Shown here: piece after piece, positions 36,943-49,945 of the stretch
Numbering within the stretch: the stretch's first letter is position 1
How the letters are laid out: every line of letters starts with the position of its first letter
Assembly: GCA_964036295.1 (NCBI GenBank)
Contig: OZ038463.1
Span: 13,910,069 to 13,974,068 of the forward strand
Source: Plumapathes pennacea
Lineage: Eukaryota; Cnidaria; Anthozoa; Antipatharia; Myriopathidae
DNA length: 64,000 nucleotides
Direction: 5' to 3'
Made by a program: the position numbers and the translations under genes
The notes under the pieces: model-generated
What the model was told of the DNA's origin: nothing
Database searches by the model: none
The model's input: only the letters and a program-made list of their open reading frames with translations

Positions 36943-37472
36943 ACACGAGGGCGCACTATAAAAGAGCGCTTCCCAGGGAAGCGCAGAGTCACTTGTCAAT
37001 CAACAGCGACCGAGACAACAGCTCCTAATCAGTAAAAAGCCAAAAATGTCCAATTTTGTTTTTCCTTGTACTTGAATACCACGCAAAACAAGATAATGTT
37101 GCCTCACCAATTTTCTATCACACAAACATTGATTTTGAGTGCAATTTGAGGAAAATCCAAGAATAATCTTCAAAGTAAGAAATTAAATATGCTTGGTGGG
37201 CAGCCATGCGTCGCATTGCACCGCGAAATTCAAAATTTATTTTGGCAGCCAAAAGCAAAATTTCGTTTCAAACCCTTCCGTCCAGGACTCCACATTAAAG
37301 TTGCCTGCATGTGTTTAATTTTAGGTATAATTTTAGTTGCTAAACTGCAGAGAAATTTCATGGGCAGAGCGACTTCTGAACGCTGTGGACGCACGTGCGA
37401 TTCAACAAACATTATGCAAATTTGATGTCGAAAGAGGCGGGGCCAACGACCTTTTATAGTGCGCCTTCGTGT
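36943..37472. mobile_element. TTAA-flanked MITE inside satellite unit U1
   Basis: TTAA at 36939-36942 and 37473-37476 flanks an element whose ends are inverted repeats (ACACGAGGGCGCACTATAAA on the left, complement of ACACGAAGGCGCACTATAAA on the right). Units U2-U5 have the empty site (AATGTTAAAG) with a single TTAA. TTAA duplication is typical of piggyBac or Kolobok families. No transposase is encoded. Confidence 0.85.
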
Positions 37473-38928
37473 TTAAAGCGTTGCAGATCTTTCAATACTA
37501 AGCAAGTCTTCAATATTAAAATTGATAATATCTTCAATATGGTGTTTTCTCGCACTGCTGATTAAGTCTCTCCTTCAAAGTGAAGTCTAACGCAAATTTG
37601 TTTGGCTTGTGTTCGGTGCTGTAGTTAATTACCCGTTGGTTTTAAAGGGGCCCTCTCATCCACAATCTTTTGCTCGCCAAAATGCTCGATCCGCCATTTT
37701 TTGGTCCCCCGTAAGTCAAAAGATGAATAGCAATCCACTTCCACCCGACTCGTTTAAGCAGGATATTTAGTTTACAGTGATGGAGATCTTTCAATACAAA
37801 GCAAGTCTTCAATATTAAAATGATTTTCTTCTCAATATGGTGTTTTCTTACACTTCTCACTGAATCTCTTCTTCAAAGTAAAACCTAATGCAAATTTGTT
37901 TGGCTTCTGGTTATGACCGGTGCTGCAGTTAAGTACACGTTGGTTTTAATTGGGCCGTCTCACCCACTGTCCTTTGCGTGTCGAAGTCCATGATCCATCT
38001 TTTTTCAGGGTTCCCGAAAGTCTTCCAGCACTTCCACCCGTCTCGTTTGAGCAGGATATTAGTATTTTTTTCATATCTAAAAGTGCTACTTGCCTATTTT
38101 TCGTTTGATTTATTACATTGTTTCGTGATGAAAACCAAATTTAGCCGGAATACATTTCTAGATGTATGCAGAAACATTGAATTGGCTGAGAAGGCCCCTT
38201 ATGGATGTCATCCCAAAACCACATCGAACTTTGAACAACGAACGAAGCCAGAATGTGACAGTTTGTCGCATAGAGAACACGTCAACATAGCTATAAAAGG
38301 GGTTGAATTTAGCCTGGGAATACAAATCCTTCCCAAATGTCCGAGTAATAAAAATTCAGTTTTATTGGTTTCTTACCTGAGCAGCTCCTCTGGAGAATAA
38401 GATTATTCTTAGATTTACAGTTAAGATCGCCGTAAATACAGCGTAGGTGAGTGCCAATTTAATATTACAGACCTTTCAATACAAAGCAAGTCTTCAATGT
38501 TAACAATGATATTCTTCTCAATATAGTGTTTTCCCATACTGTTGATTGAGTCTCTTGTTCAAAGTAAAACCTAATGCAAATTTGTTTGATTTCTGGTTGT
38601 GATCGGTGCTGTAACTAAGTACACGTTGATTTCAAGGAAGTCATTCCAAGACCACATCGAACATTGAACAACGAACGAAGCCAGAATGTGAATTGCCAGT
38701 AAACTTTTATATTTTGAATATATTTTGTCAAGCATTAACCAATCAGCGACGAAGTTCAGATTCTGAGGTCATGGAAGTGAGGTTGCTACCTCGGGCGCCC
38801 AGAGGTCCTTTCCGCTCGCTTCGTCGCCGCCGTTCTTGTTGGAAAACTCTTGAAGGAGTACTATCAGGACCTCCTGGTCGCTTACCGGAGATTAAAAACA
38901 GTAGAAAACGGTGAGCCTCAAAGGTGGT

Positions 38929-41431
38929 CTGCCAAGTGCAACTGAAAGAATTCATCTCAGACGAATAATGTGTCCAGCATAAACACGAGTCGAACCGAAC
39001 TTGGAAAGATCATTTTTATTTTTGAGAAGAATGACTAATGAGTTTTTATCGGCCATCTTGAAATTCTGGCGCCGACATTGTTATCGGTCCACCACCTCAT
39101 AATACAAGTCAGAACCGCTGCAAGCAAGTTGTTGTCTGATTTTTCAGCCACAATCAACACTCAGACGACTAATGCGTGTGGGGGCAAAGGGTGCCTCATA
39201 CTCTCTTAGTCCGGCAACACTGAAACATCATATGAATTTCGTTAAAATCACAAGAGCGACCGCGGCCGTAAGCAAAAGTGACTCATCAGCGTGGTTTGTC
39301 CTATAGTCCGCGTACACTAACCTATAAAAAACGGCTTAACTTATAATAGGCTTGGGGATAGAAATCGGTCCCAAATGTCAGAGTAATAAAGTTCAGTTTT
39401 ATACCTAAATTGTTGCCACTGGTTTTCGGCAGCCCATCGAGAGAATAAGATTATTCTTAGATTTACAATTAAGTTCGCCCTAAACGCAGCGCAGGCGAGT
39501 GCCAATTTAATGTTAAAGCGTTGCAGATCTTTCAATACAAAGCAAGTTTTCAATATTAAAATTGATAATCTCTTCAATATGGTGTTTTCTCGCACTGCTG
39601 ATTGAGTCTCTTCTTCAAAGTGAAATCTAACGCAAATTTGTTTGGCATTTGGTTGTGTTCGGTGCTGTAGTTAATTACACGTTGGTTTTAAAGGGGCCCT
39701 CTCACCCACAATCGTTTGCGCGCCAAAATCCTTGATCCGCCATTTTTTGGTCCCCCGAAAGTCGAAAGATGAATAGCAATCCACTTCCACCCGACTCGTT
39801 TGAGCAGGATATTTAGTTTTTCTTTTGTTTTTGTTTGTTTTTTGTTTTTATTACCTAAAAGTGCTACTTGCTTATTTTTCTTTCAATTTATTACGTTGCT
39901 TCGTGTTGGAAACCAAATTTAGCCAGATTTTTAAAATACATTTCTAGATGTAGACCGAAACATTGAGTTGGCTGAGAGGGCCCCTTAGGGAAGGCACCCT
40001 AAAACCACATCGAACTTTGAACAACGAACAGAGCAAGAATGTGACAGTTTGTTGTCGCATAGAGTCCGCGTCCATATAGCTCTAAAAGCGGTTTAACTTA
40101 GCGCTCTTCGGGATACAAATCGGTCCCAAATGTCAAAGTAAAACTACACAGTTTTATCTGTGTCTTACCTGAATTGTTGCCACTTGTTTTCGACAGCCCT
40201 TCTATAGAATAAGATTATTCTTAGATTTATAATTAAGTTCGCCCTAAACACAGTGCAGGCGGGTGCCAATTTAATATTACAGTGATGCAGATCTTTCAAT
40301 ACAAAGCAAGTCTTCAATATTAAAATGATTTTCTTCTCAATATGGTGTTTTCTTACACTTCTCATTGAATCTCTTCTTCAAAGTAAAACCTAATGCAAAT
40401 TTGTTTGGCTTCTGGTTGTGACCGGTGCTGTAGTTAATTACACGTTGGTTTTAATTGGGCCGTCTAACCCAAAGTCCTTTGCGCGTCGAAGTCCATGATC
40501 CATCTTTTTCAGGGTTCCCGAAAGTCTTCCAGCACTTCCACCCGTCTCGTTTGAGCAGGATATTAGTATTTTTTTCTTATCTAAAAGTGCTACTTGCCTA
40601 TTTTTCATTTGATTTATTACATTGTTTCGTGTTGAAAACCAAATTTAGCCAGAATACATTTCTAGATGTATGCAGAAACATTGAATTGGCTGAGAAGGCC
40701 CCTTATGGATGTCATCCCAAAACCACATCGAACTTTGAACAACGAACGAAGCCAGAATGTGACAGTTTGTCGGATAGAGTCCACGTCCACATAGCTATAA
40801 AAGGGGTTGAATTTAGCCTGGGAATACAAATCCTTCCCAAATGTCCGAGTAATAAAAATTCAGTTTTATTGGTTTCTTACCTGAGCAGCTCCTCTGGAGA
40901 ATAAGATTATTCTTAGATTTACAGTTAAGTTTGCCGTAAACACAGCGCAGGTGAGTGCCAATTTAATATTACAGACCTTTCAATACAAAGCAAGTCTTCA
41001 ATGTTAACAATGATATTCTTCTCAATATAGTGTTTTCCCATACTGTTGATTGAGTCTCTTGTTCAAAGTAAAACCTAATGCAAATTTGTTTGATTTCTGG
41101 TTGTGAGCGGTGCTGTAACTAAGTACACGTTGATTTCAAGGAAGTCATTCCAAGACCACATCGAACATTGAACAACGAACGAAGCCAGAATGTGAATTGC
41201 CAGCAAACTTTTATATTTTGAATATATTTTGTCAAACATTGACCAATCAGCGACGAAGTTCAGATTCTGAGGTCATGGAAGTGAGGTTGCTACCTCGGGC
41301 GCCCAGAGGTCCTTTCCGCTCGCTTCGTCGCCGCCGTTCTTGTTGGAAAACTCTTGAAGGAGTACTATCAGGACCTCCTGGTCGCTTACCGGAGATTAAA
41401 AACAGTAGAAAACGGTGAGCCTCAAAGGTGG
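38929..41431. repeat. Satellite unit U2 (~2.5 kb, three monomers)
   Basis: Complete unit with monomers a (TATA-like at 39322), b (CTCTAAAAG at 40080) and c (CTATAAAAGG at 40794). The monomers share GTTTTCGGCAGCC, GAATAAGATTATTC, ATACAAAGCAAGTCTTCAAT and GCAAATTTGTTTG blocks. The unit ends with a GTGAGGTTGCTACCTCGGGC block, which marks the site where the retrotransposon is inserted in U3 and U4. Confidence 0.85.
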
Positions 41432-43790
41432 TCTGCCAAGTGCAACTGAAAGAATTCATCTCAGACGAATAATGTGTCCAGCATAAACACGAGTCGAACC
41501 GAACTTGGAAAGATCATTTTTATTTTTGAGAAGAATGACTAATGAGTTTTTATCGGCCATCTTGAAATTCTGGCGCCGACATTGTTATCGGTCCACCACC
41601 ATTCTAATACAAGTCAGAACCGCTGCAAGCAAGTTGTTGTCTGATTTTTCAGCCACAATCAACACTCAGACGACTAATGCGTCCGAAGCAAAGGGTGCCT
41701 CATACTCTCTAGTCCGGCAACGGTGAAACATCATATGAATTTCTTTAAAATCACAAGAGCGACCGCGGCCGTAAGCACAAGTGACTCATCAGCGTGGTTT
41801 GTCTTAGAGTCCGCGTCCACTAAGCTATAAAATACGGCTCAACTTATAATAGGCTTGGGATACAAATCGGTCCCAAATGTCAGAGTAATAAAGTTCAGTT
41901 TTATACCTGAATTGTTGCCACTGGTTTTCGGCAGCCCATCGAGAGAGAATAAGATTATTCTTAGATTTACAATTAAGTTCGCCCTAAACGCAGCGCAGGC
42001 GAGTGCCAATTTAATGTTAAAGTGTTGCAGATCTTTCAATACAAAGCAAGTCTTCAATATTAAAATTATTGATAATCTCTTCAATGTGGTGTTTTCTCGC
42101 ACTGCTGATTGAGTCTCTCCTTCAAAGTGAAATCTAACGCAAATTTGTTTGGCTTCTGGTTGTGTTCGGTGCTGTAGTTAATTACACGTTGGTTTTAAAG
42201 GGGCCCTCTCACCCACAATCGTTTGCGCGCCAAAATCCTTGATCCGCCATTTTTTGGTCCCCCGAAAGTCGAAAGATGAATAGCAATCCACTTCCACCCG
42301 ACTCGTTTGAGCAGGATATTTAGTATTTTTTTTTGTTTTTTTTTTTTGTTTTTTGTTTTTTGTTTTACCTAAAAGTGCTACTTGCTCATTTTTCTTTCAA
42401 TTTATTACGTTGCTTCGTGTTGGAAACCAAATTTAGCCAGATTTTTAAAATACATTTCTAGATGTAGACCGAAACATTGAGTTGGCTGAGAGGGCCCCTT
42501 AGGGAAGGCACCCTAAAACCACATGGAACTTTGAACAATGAACAGAGCAAGAATGTGACAGTTTGTTGTCGCATAGAGTCCGCGTCCATATAGCTCTAAA
42601 AGCGGTTTAACTTAGCGCTCTTCGGGATACAAATCGGTCCCAAATGTCAAAGTAAAACTACACAGTTTTATCTGTGTCTTACCTGAATTGTTGCCACTGG
42701 TTTTCAGCAGCCCTTCTATAGAATAAGATTATTCTTAGATTTATAATTAAGTTCGCCCTAAACACAGTGCAGGCGGGTGCCAATTTAATATTACAGTGAT
42801 GCAGATCTTTCAGTACATAGGAAGTCTTCAATATTAAAATGATTTTCTTCTCAATATGGTGTTTTCTTATACTTCTCATTGAATCTCTTCTTCAAAGTAA
42901 AACCTAATGCAAATTTGTTTGGCTTCTGGTTGTGACCGGTGCTGTAGTTAATTACACGTTGGTTTTAATTGGGCCGTCTAACCCAAAGTCCTTTGCGCGT
43001 CGAAGTCCATGATCCATCTTTTTCAGGGTTCCCGAAAGTCTTCCAGCACTTCCACCCGTCTCGTTTGAGCAGGATATTAGTATTTTTTTCTTATCTAAAA
43101 GTGCTACTTGCCTATTTTTCATTTGATTTATTACATTGTTTCGTGTTGAAAACCAAATTTAGCCAGAATACATTTCTAGATGTATGCAGAAACATTGAAT
43201 TGGCTGAGAAGGCCCCTTATGGATGTCATCCCAAAACCACATCGAACTTTGAACAACGAACGAAGCCAGAATGTGACAGTTTGTCGGATAGAGTCCACGT
43301 CCACATAGCTATAAAAGGGGTTGAATTTAGCCTGGGAATACAAATCCTTCCCAAATGTCCGAGTAATAAAAATTCAGTTTTATTGGTTTCTTACCTGAGC
43401 AGCTCCTCTGGAGAATAAGATTATTCTTAGATTTACAGTTAAGTTTGCCGTAAACACAGCGCAGGTGAGTGCCAGTTTAATATTACAGACCTTTCAATAC
43501 AAAGCAAGTCTTCAATGTTAACAATGATATTCTTCTCAATATAGTGTTTTCCCATACTGTTGATTGAGTCTCTTGTTCACTAATGCAAATTTGTTTGATT
43601 TCTGGTTGTGATCGGTGCTGTAACTAAGTACACGTTGGTTTCAAGGAAGTCATTCCAAGACCACATCGAACATTGAACAACGAACGAAGCCAGAATGTGA
43701 ATTGCCAGCAAACTTTTATATTTTGAATATATTTTGTCAAACATTAACCAATCAGCGACGAAGTTCAGATTCTGAGCTCATGGAAGTGAG
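41432..43790. repeat. Satellite unit U3, interrupted by BEL element copy 1
   Basis: Same order as U2, with monomers a (41825), b (42594) and c (43310) very close to those of U2. It is cut at 43790 by the retrotransposon directly after GGAAGTGAG. Confidence 0.85.
43305..43440 (+). ncRNA. Candidate TATA-plus-three-hairpin block (representative of 13 in the satellite array)
   Basis: A TATA-like box (CTATAAAAGG) is followed about 25 bases on by hairpin 1 (TGGGAA...TTCCCA), hairpin 2 (AATAAAA, six-base loop, TTTTATT), a TTACCTGA block, and hairpin 3 (GAATAAGATTATTC). Equivalent blocks start near 36701, 39322, 41825, 52158 and 62462 (type a), 40080, 42594, 52916 and 63219 (type b), and 38291, 40794 and about 53625 (type c). 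Stem sequences differ between types but stay paired. It may be a small structured RNA with its own promoter, or an LTR-like promoter/poly-A relic, since hairpin 2 of types a and c contains AATAAA. No expression evidence exists here. Confidence 0.3.
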
Positions 43791-44413
43791 TGGTACAGAT
43801 GCGGAGACGACGAATTACCGGCCTCAAGGATCTCCTAATAATAATCTTTATTGAAAAGATGTGATTCTGAAACAAGAAACAACACTCCAATCGTATTCGG
43901 GCTTGATACAATCTTTGAACGACAACGAAACTAAGAAACCAAGTACTAAGCGAGAAGCGAACCGAACACAATCGTGAAACAAACGAATATAAATCATTGT
44001 TACCTGAAGGGTGAATCCTTGCGCGGTAAAATCCTTAATTTGCTTGAAAAGAATTAAATCCTGAACAATAAAACTCTCACAAAGTAAAACGCTACCTTCT
44101 CGGCAAAAAGTGTAAACATAGATGATGACGAACAACAACGTCAACTCACGTCATCGTGCAAGCCCGCGCGTGGGCAGCGGTGACAACGAAGAAAAACATG
44201 GTGCTAAAACAAATGCAACGAGCGTTTCGAACTATCTAGCAATGATGAGTTTAGTTGATCTGACCGATAGCTATACTGAACTGCAATAGACGGAGGAACC
44301 AAACTGAATTATCATTGACAAAGGTAATTCTCGATTCAATACTCGATCGTTTGGAAACGTCAAAACTTGATCGTTCGGAAACGTCAAAATGCAATGTCAA
44401 ACTGTTCACAACA
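43791..44413 (-). repeat. 3' LTR of BEL copy 1
   Basis: About 623 bases, matching 49946-50697 apart from the hairpin insertion found only in the 5' LTR and one 24-base internal repeat unit (ACGTTTCCGAACGATC context). Confidence 0.85.
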
Positions 44414-44446
44414 AATCCTCCGGGGCCAAAGTTCAACTGCGGGACA

Positions 44447-45961
44447 TCACTTGGCCTCATGGATGACGCAGCACTTCTGTATGGACCGTTTGTACTCGCC
44501 GTTCCTGGTATTCACCTGGACATTTCTGACAACACCATCTGAACCTGGGAAAACTTGCTGCACGCTAGCCAAGTCCCATTTGCGACGGGGTGCATTGTAA
44601 TCCACTAACAACACGATGTCACCAACACTCATCTGTCGTCCTGTGGACTGCCACTTTGCCTTCCTCATCAACGTCGGTACATATTCTCTAATAAATCTTC
44701 TCCAGAAGTGTTGCGCAAGGCTCTGCACAAACTGGAAGCGTCTTCTGGGGTTCCTGGACTCTTCAAAGGGGCCTTGCGGGACCAACGATGACGCGCGACC
44801 AAGAATGAAATGATTTGGAGTGAGCGGTTGCGGGTCGTTTGGATCATTGGAGGGGTAACCCAAAGTTCTTCTATTGACAAGGGTCTTCACCTCAGCAAAC
44901 ACTGTCGCCATCTCGTTCCAGGACAGCACTTGGGTTCCCACTGCGACATGAAGAGCTCGTTTTGTTTGCTTGATTAGGCTCTCGTAGATGCCTCCTTGAT
45001 GAGGGCTGAGGGGGGTGGTGAAGATCCATCGTATCTTATGGAGGACAGCGAAATCTTGAAGTTGCTTTCTGCCTTCCACGACCAACTTCCTGAGCTCCTT
45101 CTCAGCTCCGACAAATGACTTTCCGTTGCCTGAGATGATCGTCGTCGGCCATCCGTTGTACGACGCAAAACGTCTAAGAGCTTGGAGGAAGGCTTCGCTG
45201 GATGGGTTTTCCACTATCTCGAGGTGGATTGCGCGTACAGTTGCACATGTGAACAACGCTCCCCAGGCTTTAGCAGACTTGTTCCTGCCAACCTTTAAGT
45301 TGAATGGGCCAAACAGATCAACTCCTGTGACTGTAAATGGAGGGGAGAACGGCTTGATCCTCTCTGGGGGCAGATCGGCCATCAAAGTCGCGTGAGGTGG
45401 CTGGCGTAGCTTGCGGTAGACTATACAATTCCTGGCAATGTACTTCGCAAGGTTTCGTCCACGCACGATCCAGTACTGTCGGCGACTTTCACTCAGCGTT
45501 CTCTCACGTCCGGCATGGGACAACTTCTGATGGACATCTTCCAGGATCAGTTTGGAGATGTGATGCTCTGCTGGGAGGAGGATGGGGTAAATCTGATCAT
45601 ATGTGAGCTGCGATTTCTTCAGTCGACCTCCAACTCTGATGATGCCATCTCCTACAAACGGATTCAGGTCCTGGTGCTTTTTCTGCCAGTCCCCAAGATC
45701 TCTCTGTGCCTCTACAACCCAGTAGCGCTCAGCAGATGTGATCTCCTCAGGCTGCAACGGTCCACTCTGGTGTTCTGTTGGGTCATCACGGCTTGCTTTC
45801 ATGTTGTTCAGGAAGCGCAGAGTGTAAGCGGTGACTCGCGTCAGCTTGGTCCAACTTGAGTAGGCTTGCGGGTCAATCACCGGCGTCGTACGACTGACAG
45901 CACCAATGGCCTTTGTCTTCTTTCTTTCTGGGTCGTCTTTCACTGGCTCGTTATCTCCCAC
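44447..45961 (-). pseudogene. BEL copy 1 integrase region
   Basis: An open stretch of 504 codons with the N-terminal zinc-binding region, the integrase core and a C-terminal tail (GDIVLLVDYNAP). Integrase normally joins element DNA to the host chromosome using a D-D-E triad. The first Asp (about residue 215, TGVDLFG) and the Glu (about 327, GGIYESL) are present. The second Asp is Gly (about 278, IISGNGKSF). In the zinc-binding part the last Cys of the usual CxxC is Tyr (NCIVYRKL). Both changes are shared with copy 2. It is joined to RNase H by a frame change near 45965. Confidence 0.85.
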
Positions 45962-45968
45962 TGGCCAT

Positions 45969-46842
45969 TCATCTTTGCTTTTCTTCAGGAAGGATGGTCC
46001 GTTTTTCCATCGGCCACCTTTTTATTTCCTCAACGAGGATCCCGCGACTCAGATCGTCAGCTGGGTTGAGATTGGTGGGTACGTACTTCCAGAAACTTGG
46101 GTCCCAGGTTGATTGGATCTCTGTAACGCGTACTCCGACAAAAGCCTTCAGTGTGGCAGATTCGGACCAAAGCCAGTGGAGAACAATCTTGGAATGTGAC
46201 CACAGTGTGACGAAGGACGGTTTGGTCTTGAACTCGTCATGGATCACTTTTGCCAGTCGTGAGGCAACCAGTGCAGCCATGAGCTCAAGCCGAGGAATCG
46301 TAGTCTGACGAAGTGGAGATACTCTTGCCTTGGCTGAGACTAACTGGACTTCTGGGCCATTCGGGGTGGGCCACAGGAGGTAGGCTACTGCTCCATATGC
46401 AGCTGCGCTTGCGTCAGCGAAGACGTGCAGCTCAGATGGGCCGACACTGTCTCAGGCTGTAGGCATCTCGGAATCTGACGCTCTTCAGCTTCTCGACTTC
46501 TCTGAGCAAATTGCTCCAGCGTTCACTCATTTCATCAGGGAGGGGATCATCCCAGTCGTACTGCTTTGCCCGCCAAATATCCTGGAGCGCGATTTTGGTC
46601 TTGATTGTGACTGCAGATGCCAATCCCAGGGGATCATACAGCTTGGAAATGCTTGACAGAACTGTTCTCTTGGTGAGCCTCTCGACCTTGATCTCCTTCA
46701 CAGCAAAGTTTAACTTGTCGTTGTGTGGGTTCCAGCCAACTCCTAAGGTCTTGATACCTTTCTCTCCATCCAAGTTGATGCTGGTTAGTGCGTCTTGTTC
46801 TGACTTCGCTCCAATCCCACTCTGTTCTTGGGACGGGCTCAT
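45969..46842 (-). pseudogene. BEL copy 1 Pao-type connection and RNase H region
   Basis: The segment 46432-46842 has the conserved Pao block (TKRTVLSSISKLYDPLGLAS and WDDPLPDEMSERW). RNase H follows in other frames, with FADAS near 46420 and PRLELMAALVASRLAKVI near 46280, then WKYVPTNLNPADDLSRG. RNase H removes RNA from the DNA hybrid during reverse transcription. A one-base deletion relative to copy 2 near 46473 adds another frame break in this copy. Confidence 0.75.
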
Positions 46843-47770
46843 ATTGGACTTTGCAATGGGCTTTGTGGCTTTGGCTCCGTAACATTGGTTATTGTGACGC
46901 CAGGTTCTCTTGCCAGCTCATCTCGGACCATTTGTGAGGAGCATAGCCATTCCTTGATCTCGAAGCTGCCTGTAGCTAGCACTCTGTCCAGCTGTTTGGT
47001 ACGCTGGATGGCTTCTTTTGGTGTTTGGCAAGAGTGTATCAGGTCATCCATGTACCGGTCTCGCCTAAGTACAACTGCGGCGTCTGGGTTGTCGGCCTCA
47101 TTATCTTTGGCAATCTTGAGCATAACGAAGCTCGCCATATCGGGTGACGGCTTGTCACCAAAGGTAACCCTCTGTAAGGCGTAGACTTTGGGGTCCCTAG
47201 TCTGATCCAGATTTCTCCAGAGGAATCGGTGGACTTAAGTGTCTTCTTCTGGAAGGCAAATCTGCAGGAGCATCTTAGAGATGTCTCCAACGAAACCAAC
47301 GGGCTCTTCTTGAAAACAAAGAAGGACTCCCAGGAGATTTCCAATCAAGCCTGGGCCTTTGTGCAGGAAATAGTTCAAGGAAACACCTTGATACTGGCAT
47401 GCTGGATCAAATATGATTCTTAGGGGCGTGCTCTTCTTCTCTGGTCGATAAATCCCACGATGACTCAGATAATAGACTGGCTTGGTGTCTGCTTCTAACT
47501 CTTGCTTGTTCAGAGGTCGGGCTCAGCCATTCTTCTCGTAGTTCATCAACACGTCTTCGTACATCTTGGCCTTTGTATTGTTCTTCAGGAGGCTCCTTTC
47601 CTGCACAGCAGTCTCCTTTCGGCCAGAGCGTAGTTGTTTGGCAGGAGGCGCTTATCCTTCTTCCAGGGGAGGCCAATCGTGTATCGAGTGCCCTGGCGTT
47701 CACAAGACGCCTCCATCAGCTCATCGCTTTCCTGTCGTCGGGTGACATGGCTGGTTTCGGGCAGGAGCAA
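46839..47770 (-). pseudogene. BEL copy 1 reverse transcriptase region, broken
   Basis: The catalytic box RYMDDLIHS lies near 47050 and a motif-A-like GDISKML near 47290. The upstream linker (YTIGLPWKKDKRLLPNNYAL) is in another frame. Compared with copy 2 there are two extra in-frame stops: a TAA at 47235-47237 where copy 2 has Gln, and a TGA at 47523-47525 where copy 2 has Trp. Confidence 0.8.
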
Positions 47771-47794
47771 TCTGGGGCTTGAATCCCAAGTGTC

Positions 47795-49885
47795 TCAAGA
47801 TCGTAGAATAATCTCCAAGTTCAGCGGCTGTACGAAACTTATGGAACATATGGTGGGTATTCTCCTCTGGTCGTCCGATCCGATGACAAACCATCCCAAC
47901 TTGGTCTTCTTGCCAACGGGTTCAAATGGCTGACCTTGACGGGTCTCGTCTTCTGCGTGCAGGTGACTGTACTGCACTCCCAATATGAGGTCAACTGGAC
48001 CAGCCTTGTGGGGGAATTCCACATCTCTTAATTGGGAAAACGATTTCAGCCACTGGCGGTTTAGGGCAGGTACGCTGAGAATTGTCTTCTCTATCTCGTG
48101 CGCTTCTATCTTGAATTCTTCGCTGCGATCCAAAGCAGATATCCAGAAGCTGACTCTTCTGCTCTTCGGCTGCTCCACTCTCTCTCCACCAACAACTGCC
48201 AGGTTGATTTGTTCTCTTTTGCCTTGCAATCCAAGGGCTTTAGCGAAGTCTCGTCGGATTACTGTGGTTCCTGATCCGCTGTCGATTAGGGTGTTTCCCT
48301 CGCGAACTCTACCATTTTCTGCTCTGAAGCGAACTCTCACCACTGGCATGATACTGTTGCAGTCCAAAACCGATGCGACTCCGCTCGACGTGGGTGGGTC
48401 AGTATGCAGGAGGGGATGGTGAAAGCGATTGCATCCGTTCTTCTCGCATCTCTTCCTCGATCTGCAATCTCTTGTCATGTGGCCTTTGATCAGACACGAG
48501 AAGCATAGCCTGGCGTTCTTTACAGAATCGAAGCATTCGCTCGTTGTGGAGTCGGCCAGTGTGGGGCAATCTGGGACCTTGTGCTCTCCCTCACACAAGT
48601 AGCATTTCTTCCTGCTCACATTCCTTTGTGTAGCGTGAATTCCTCGTCGACTTTTGCGGACGATTCCACTGCCTGAATCGGTCTTGTTATGGCTCCTTAT
48701 TTCTTTCTCCACGTCTCCGAAATCTGGATCAAACTCGGCCTTGACGCGTTTCCGGCCGAAGTCGCTGATGTGCTGCAAGGCTGAAATCTGGCCTTTCTCT
48801 CGAATGTCAGCAACGACGGATTTCCATTTTTGGACCAAGTGATCAGGAAAGCGCATGACAACTTTTCTAAGGTTGTCATTTGCGTTGAGATCTGCGTCGT
48901 ACTTGATTTGCTGGATAGTTGCCAAGCAATTAATGATGTCGAGTGAAAACTCTCGCAAGGCTTGTCGGTTGTTCTTCTGGATTCTCTCTCCCTTCGTTAG
49001 CTTGTTTATCACTGACCTAGCTATCTGACTTGGCTGTCCAAATTGTTCCTTTAGAGTCTTCAGCGCTGTGGGATACATAACGCCTTTCGACCCAAAACCA
49101 GAAATAGCTCTTTCGGCCTCGCCAACCACGTGCATTTTGAGCTGAATCATCCTCATGTCGTCTTTGAGATGCTTCTTGTCATGGATGTGGATCTTGAAAC
49201 GATCAATGAAATCCGAGCCGTATGACAGCGCAGATCCGTCGAATTGTGGAAGCTTTACAGACGGAATGTCTTTGCTGGCTTCAAGCTTGAATAGTGCGTC
49301 AGCTACTGTGAGAACTCCGGCTCCGGGCTCTTGCTCTTGCAAAACTATTTCTTGAAATTCTACGAGATCGTCAATCCAGGCGTCAAAGGACCGTGGTACT
49401 GGCTGTCCGGCTGAGTTTACAACGAATGGAAGTTGTGGAAGAGAAGACGATTGTTGCTGCTGTTGCTCCGGCTGGCTAATTTCTCCCTGGGCGTTGCTGT
49501 TTGAGGCGATGCTACCAGCGCTTGCACTGCTGTCTGATTGAAGTGTCGCTTGAGAAGCAGAACCGTGGACGAGGGTGGCCAGATAATCTTCAACCTCTTC
49601 TTCAATAGCGAAGACAGCATTTGCTAAGTCGCCCTCCCATTTGTCCATCGCAACATTGTGAGTTTCATCCAAGAGGTCATAAAGCTGTCCGTGAAAGTCA
49701 GAGGTGGCATCATAGTCACGTCGCAATTGCCCCAACTCCTTTTTGAAGCGTTTTGAGTTGCCCTCACCTTTGCTAATTGACTGCTTTACTCTGTTAATTG
49801 TTCTTGTAATCTTGCAGCGCAACTGCTTTCTTTTGTTCTTGATTTCTACGGCCTCTGTGTCCGTGTCTGTGTCTGCGTCTGACAT
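47795..49885 (-). pseudogene. BEL copy 1 gag-protease reading frame
   Basis: A 696-codon frame starting MSDADTDTDTEAVEIKNKRK. The N-terminal half is a coiled-coil, Gln/Ser-rich capsid region (SVKLPQFDGSAL; KTLKEQFGQP; KLTKGERIQ). Zinc knuckles follow from about residue 428 (CYLCEGEHKVPDC and CFSCLIKGHMTRDC). A retropepsin-type protease follows with LIDSGSGTTVI (Asp about residue 535) and LILGVQYSHL. The gag part packages element RNA and the protease matures the polyprotein. The frame ends at a stop just after the protease, where the pol frame should continue, because of a one-base shift also seen in copy 2. Confidence 0.88.
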
Positions 49886-49945
49886 CTCCAGTTGTGTGCT
49901 AAATCTTGCCTGCTACGTCGACGCTTTGTTTCCTTCAGAAAATTT

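Larger units (their letters stand above)
36309..38928. repeat. Satellite unit U1 (first of array)
   Basis: The array begins at CTGCCAAGTG near 36309. The unit holds monomer a (TATA-like CTATAAAAAA at 36701), a truncated monomer b lacking its TATA-hairpin part (junction near 37769), and monomer c (TATA at 38291). It also carries a 530-bp MITE at 36943-37472 that is absent from the other units. Without the MITE it is about 2.09 kb. Confidence 0.85.

Noticed and set aside
42640-42720. Spliced-leader or U1-like RNA, suggested by TTACCTG (complement of a 5' splice site) in tandem repeats
   Set aside because: No Sm-site or U1/SL stem organisation could be matched, and the motif is equally a chance minus-strand donor. 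The structured-block idea is kept only as a hypothesis.
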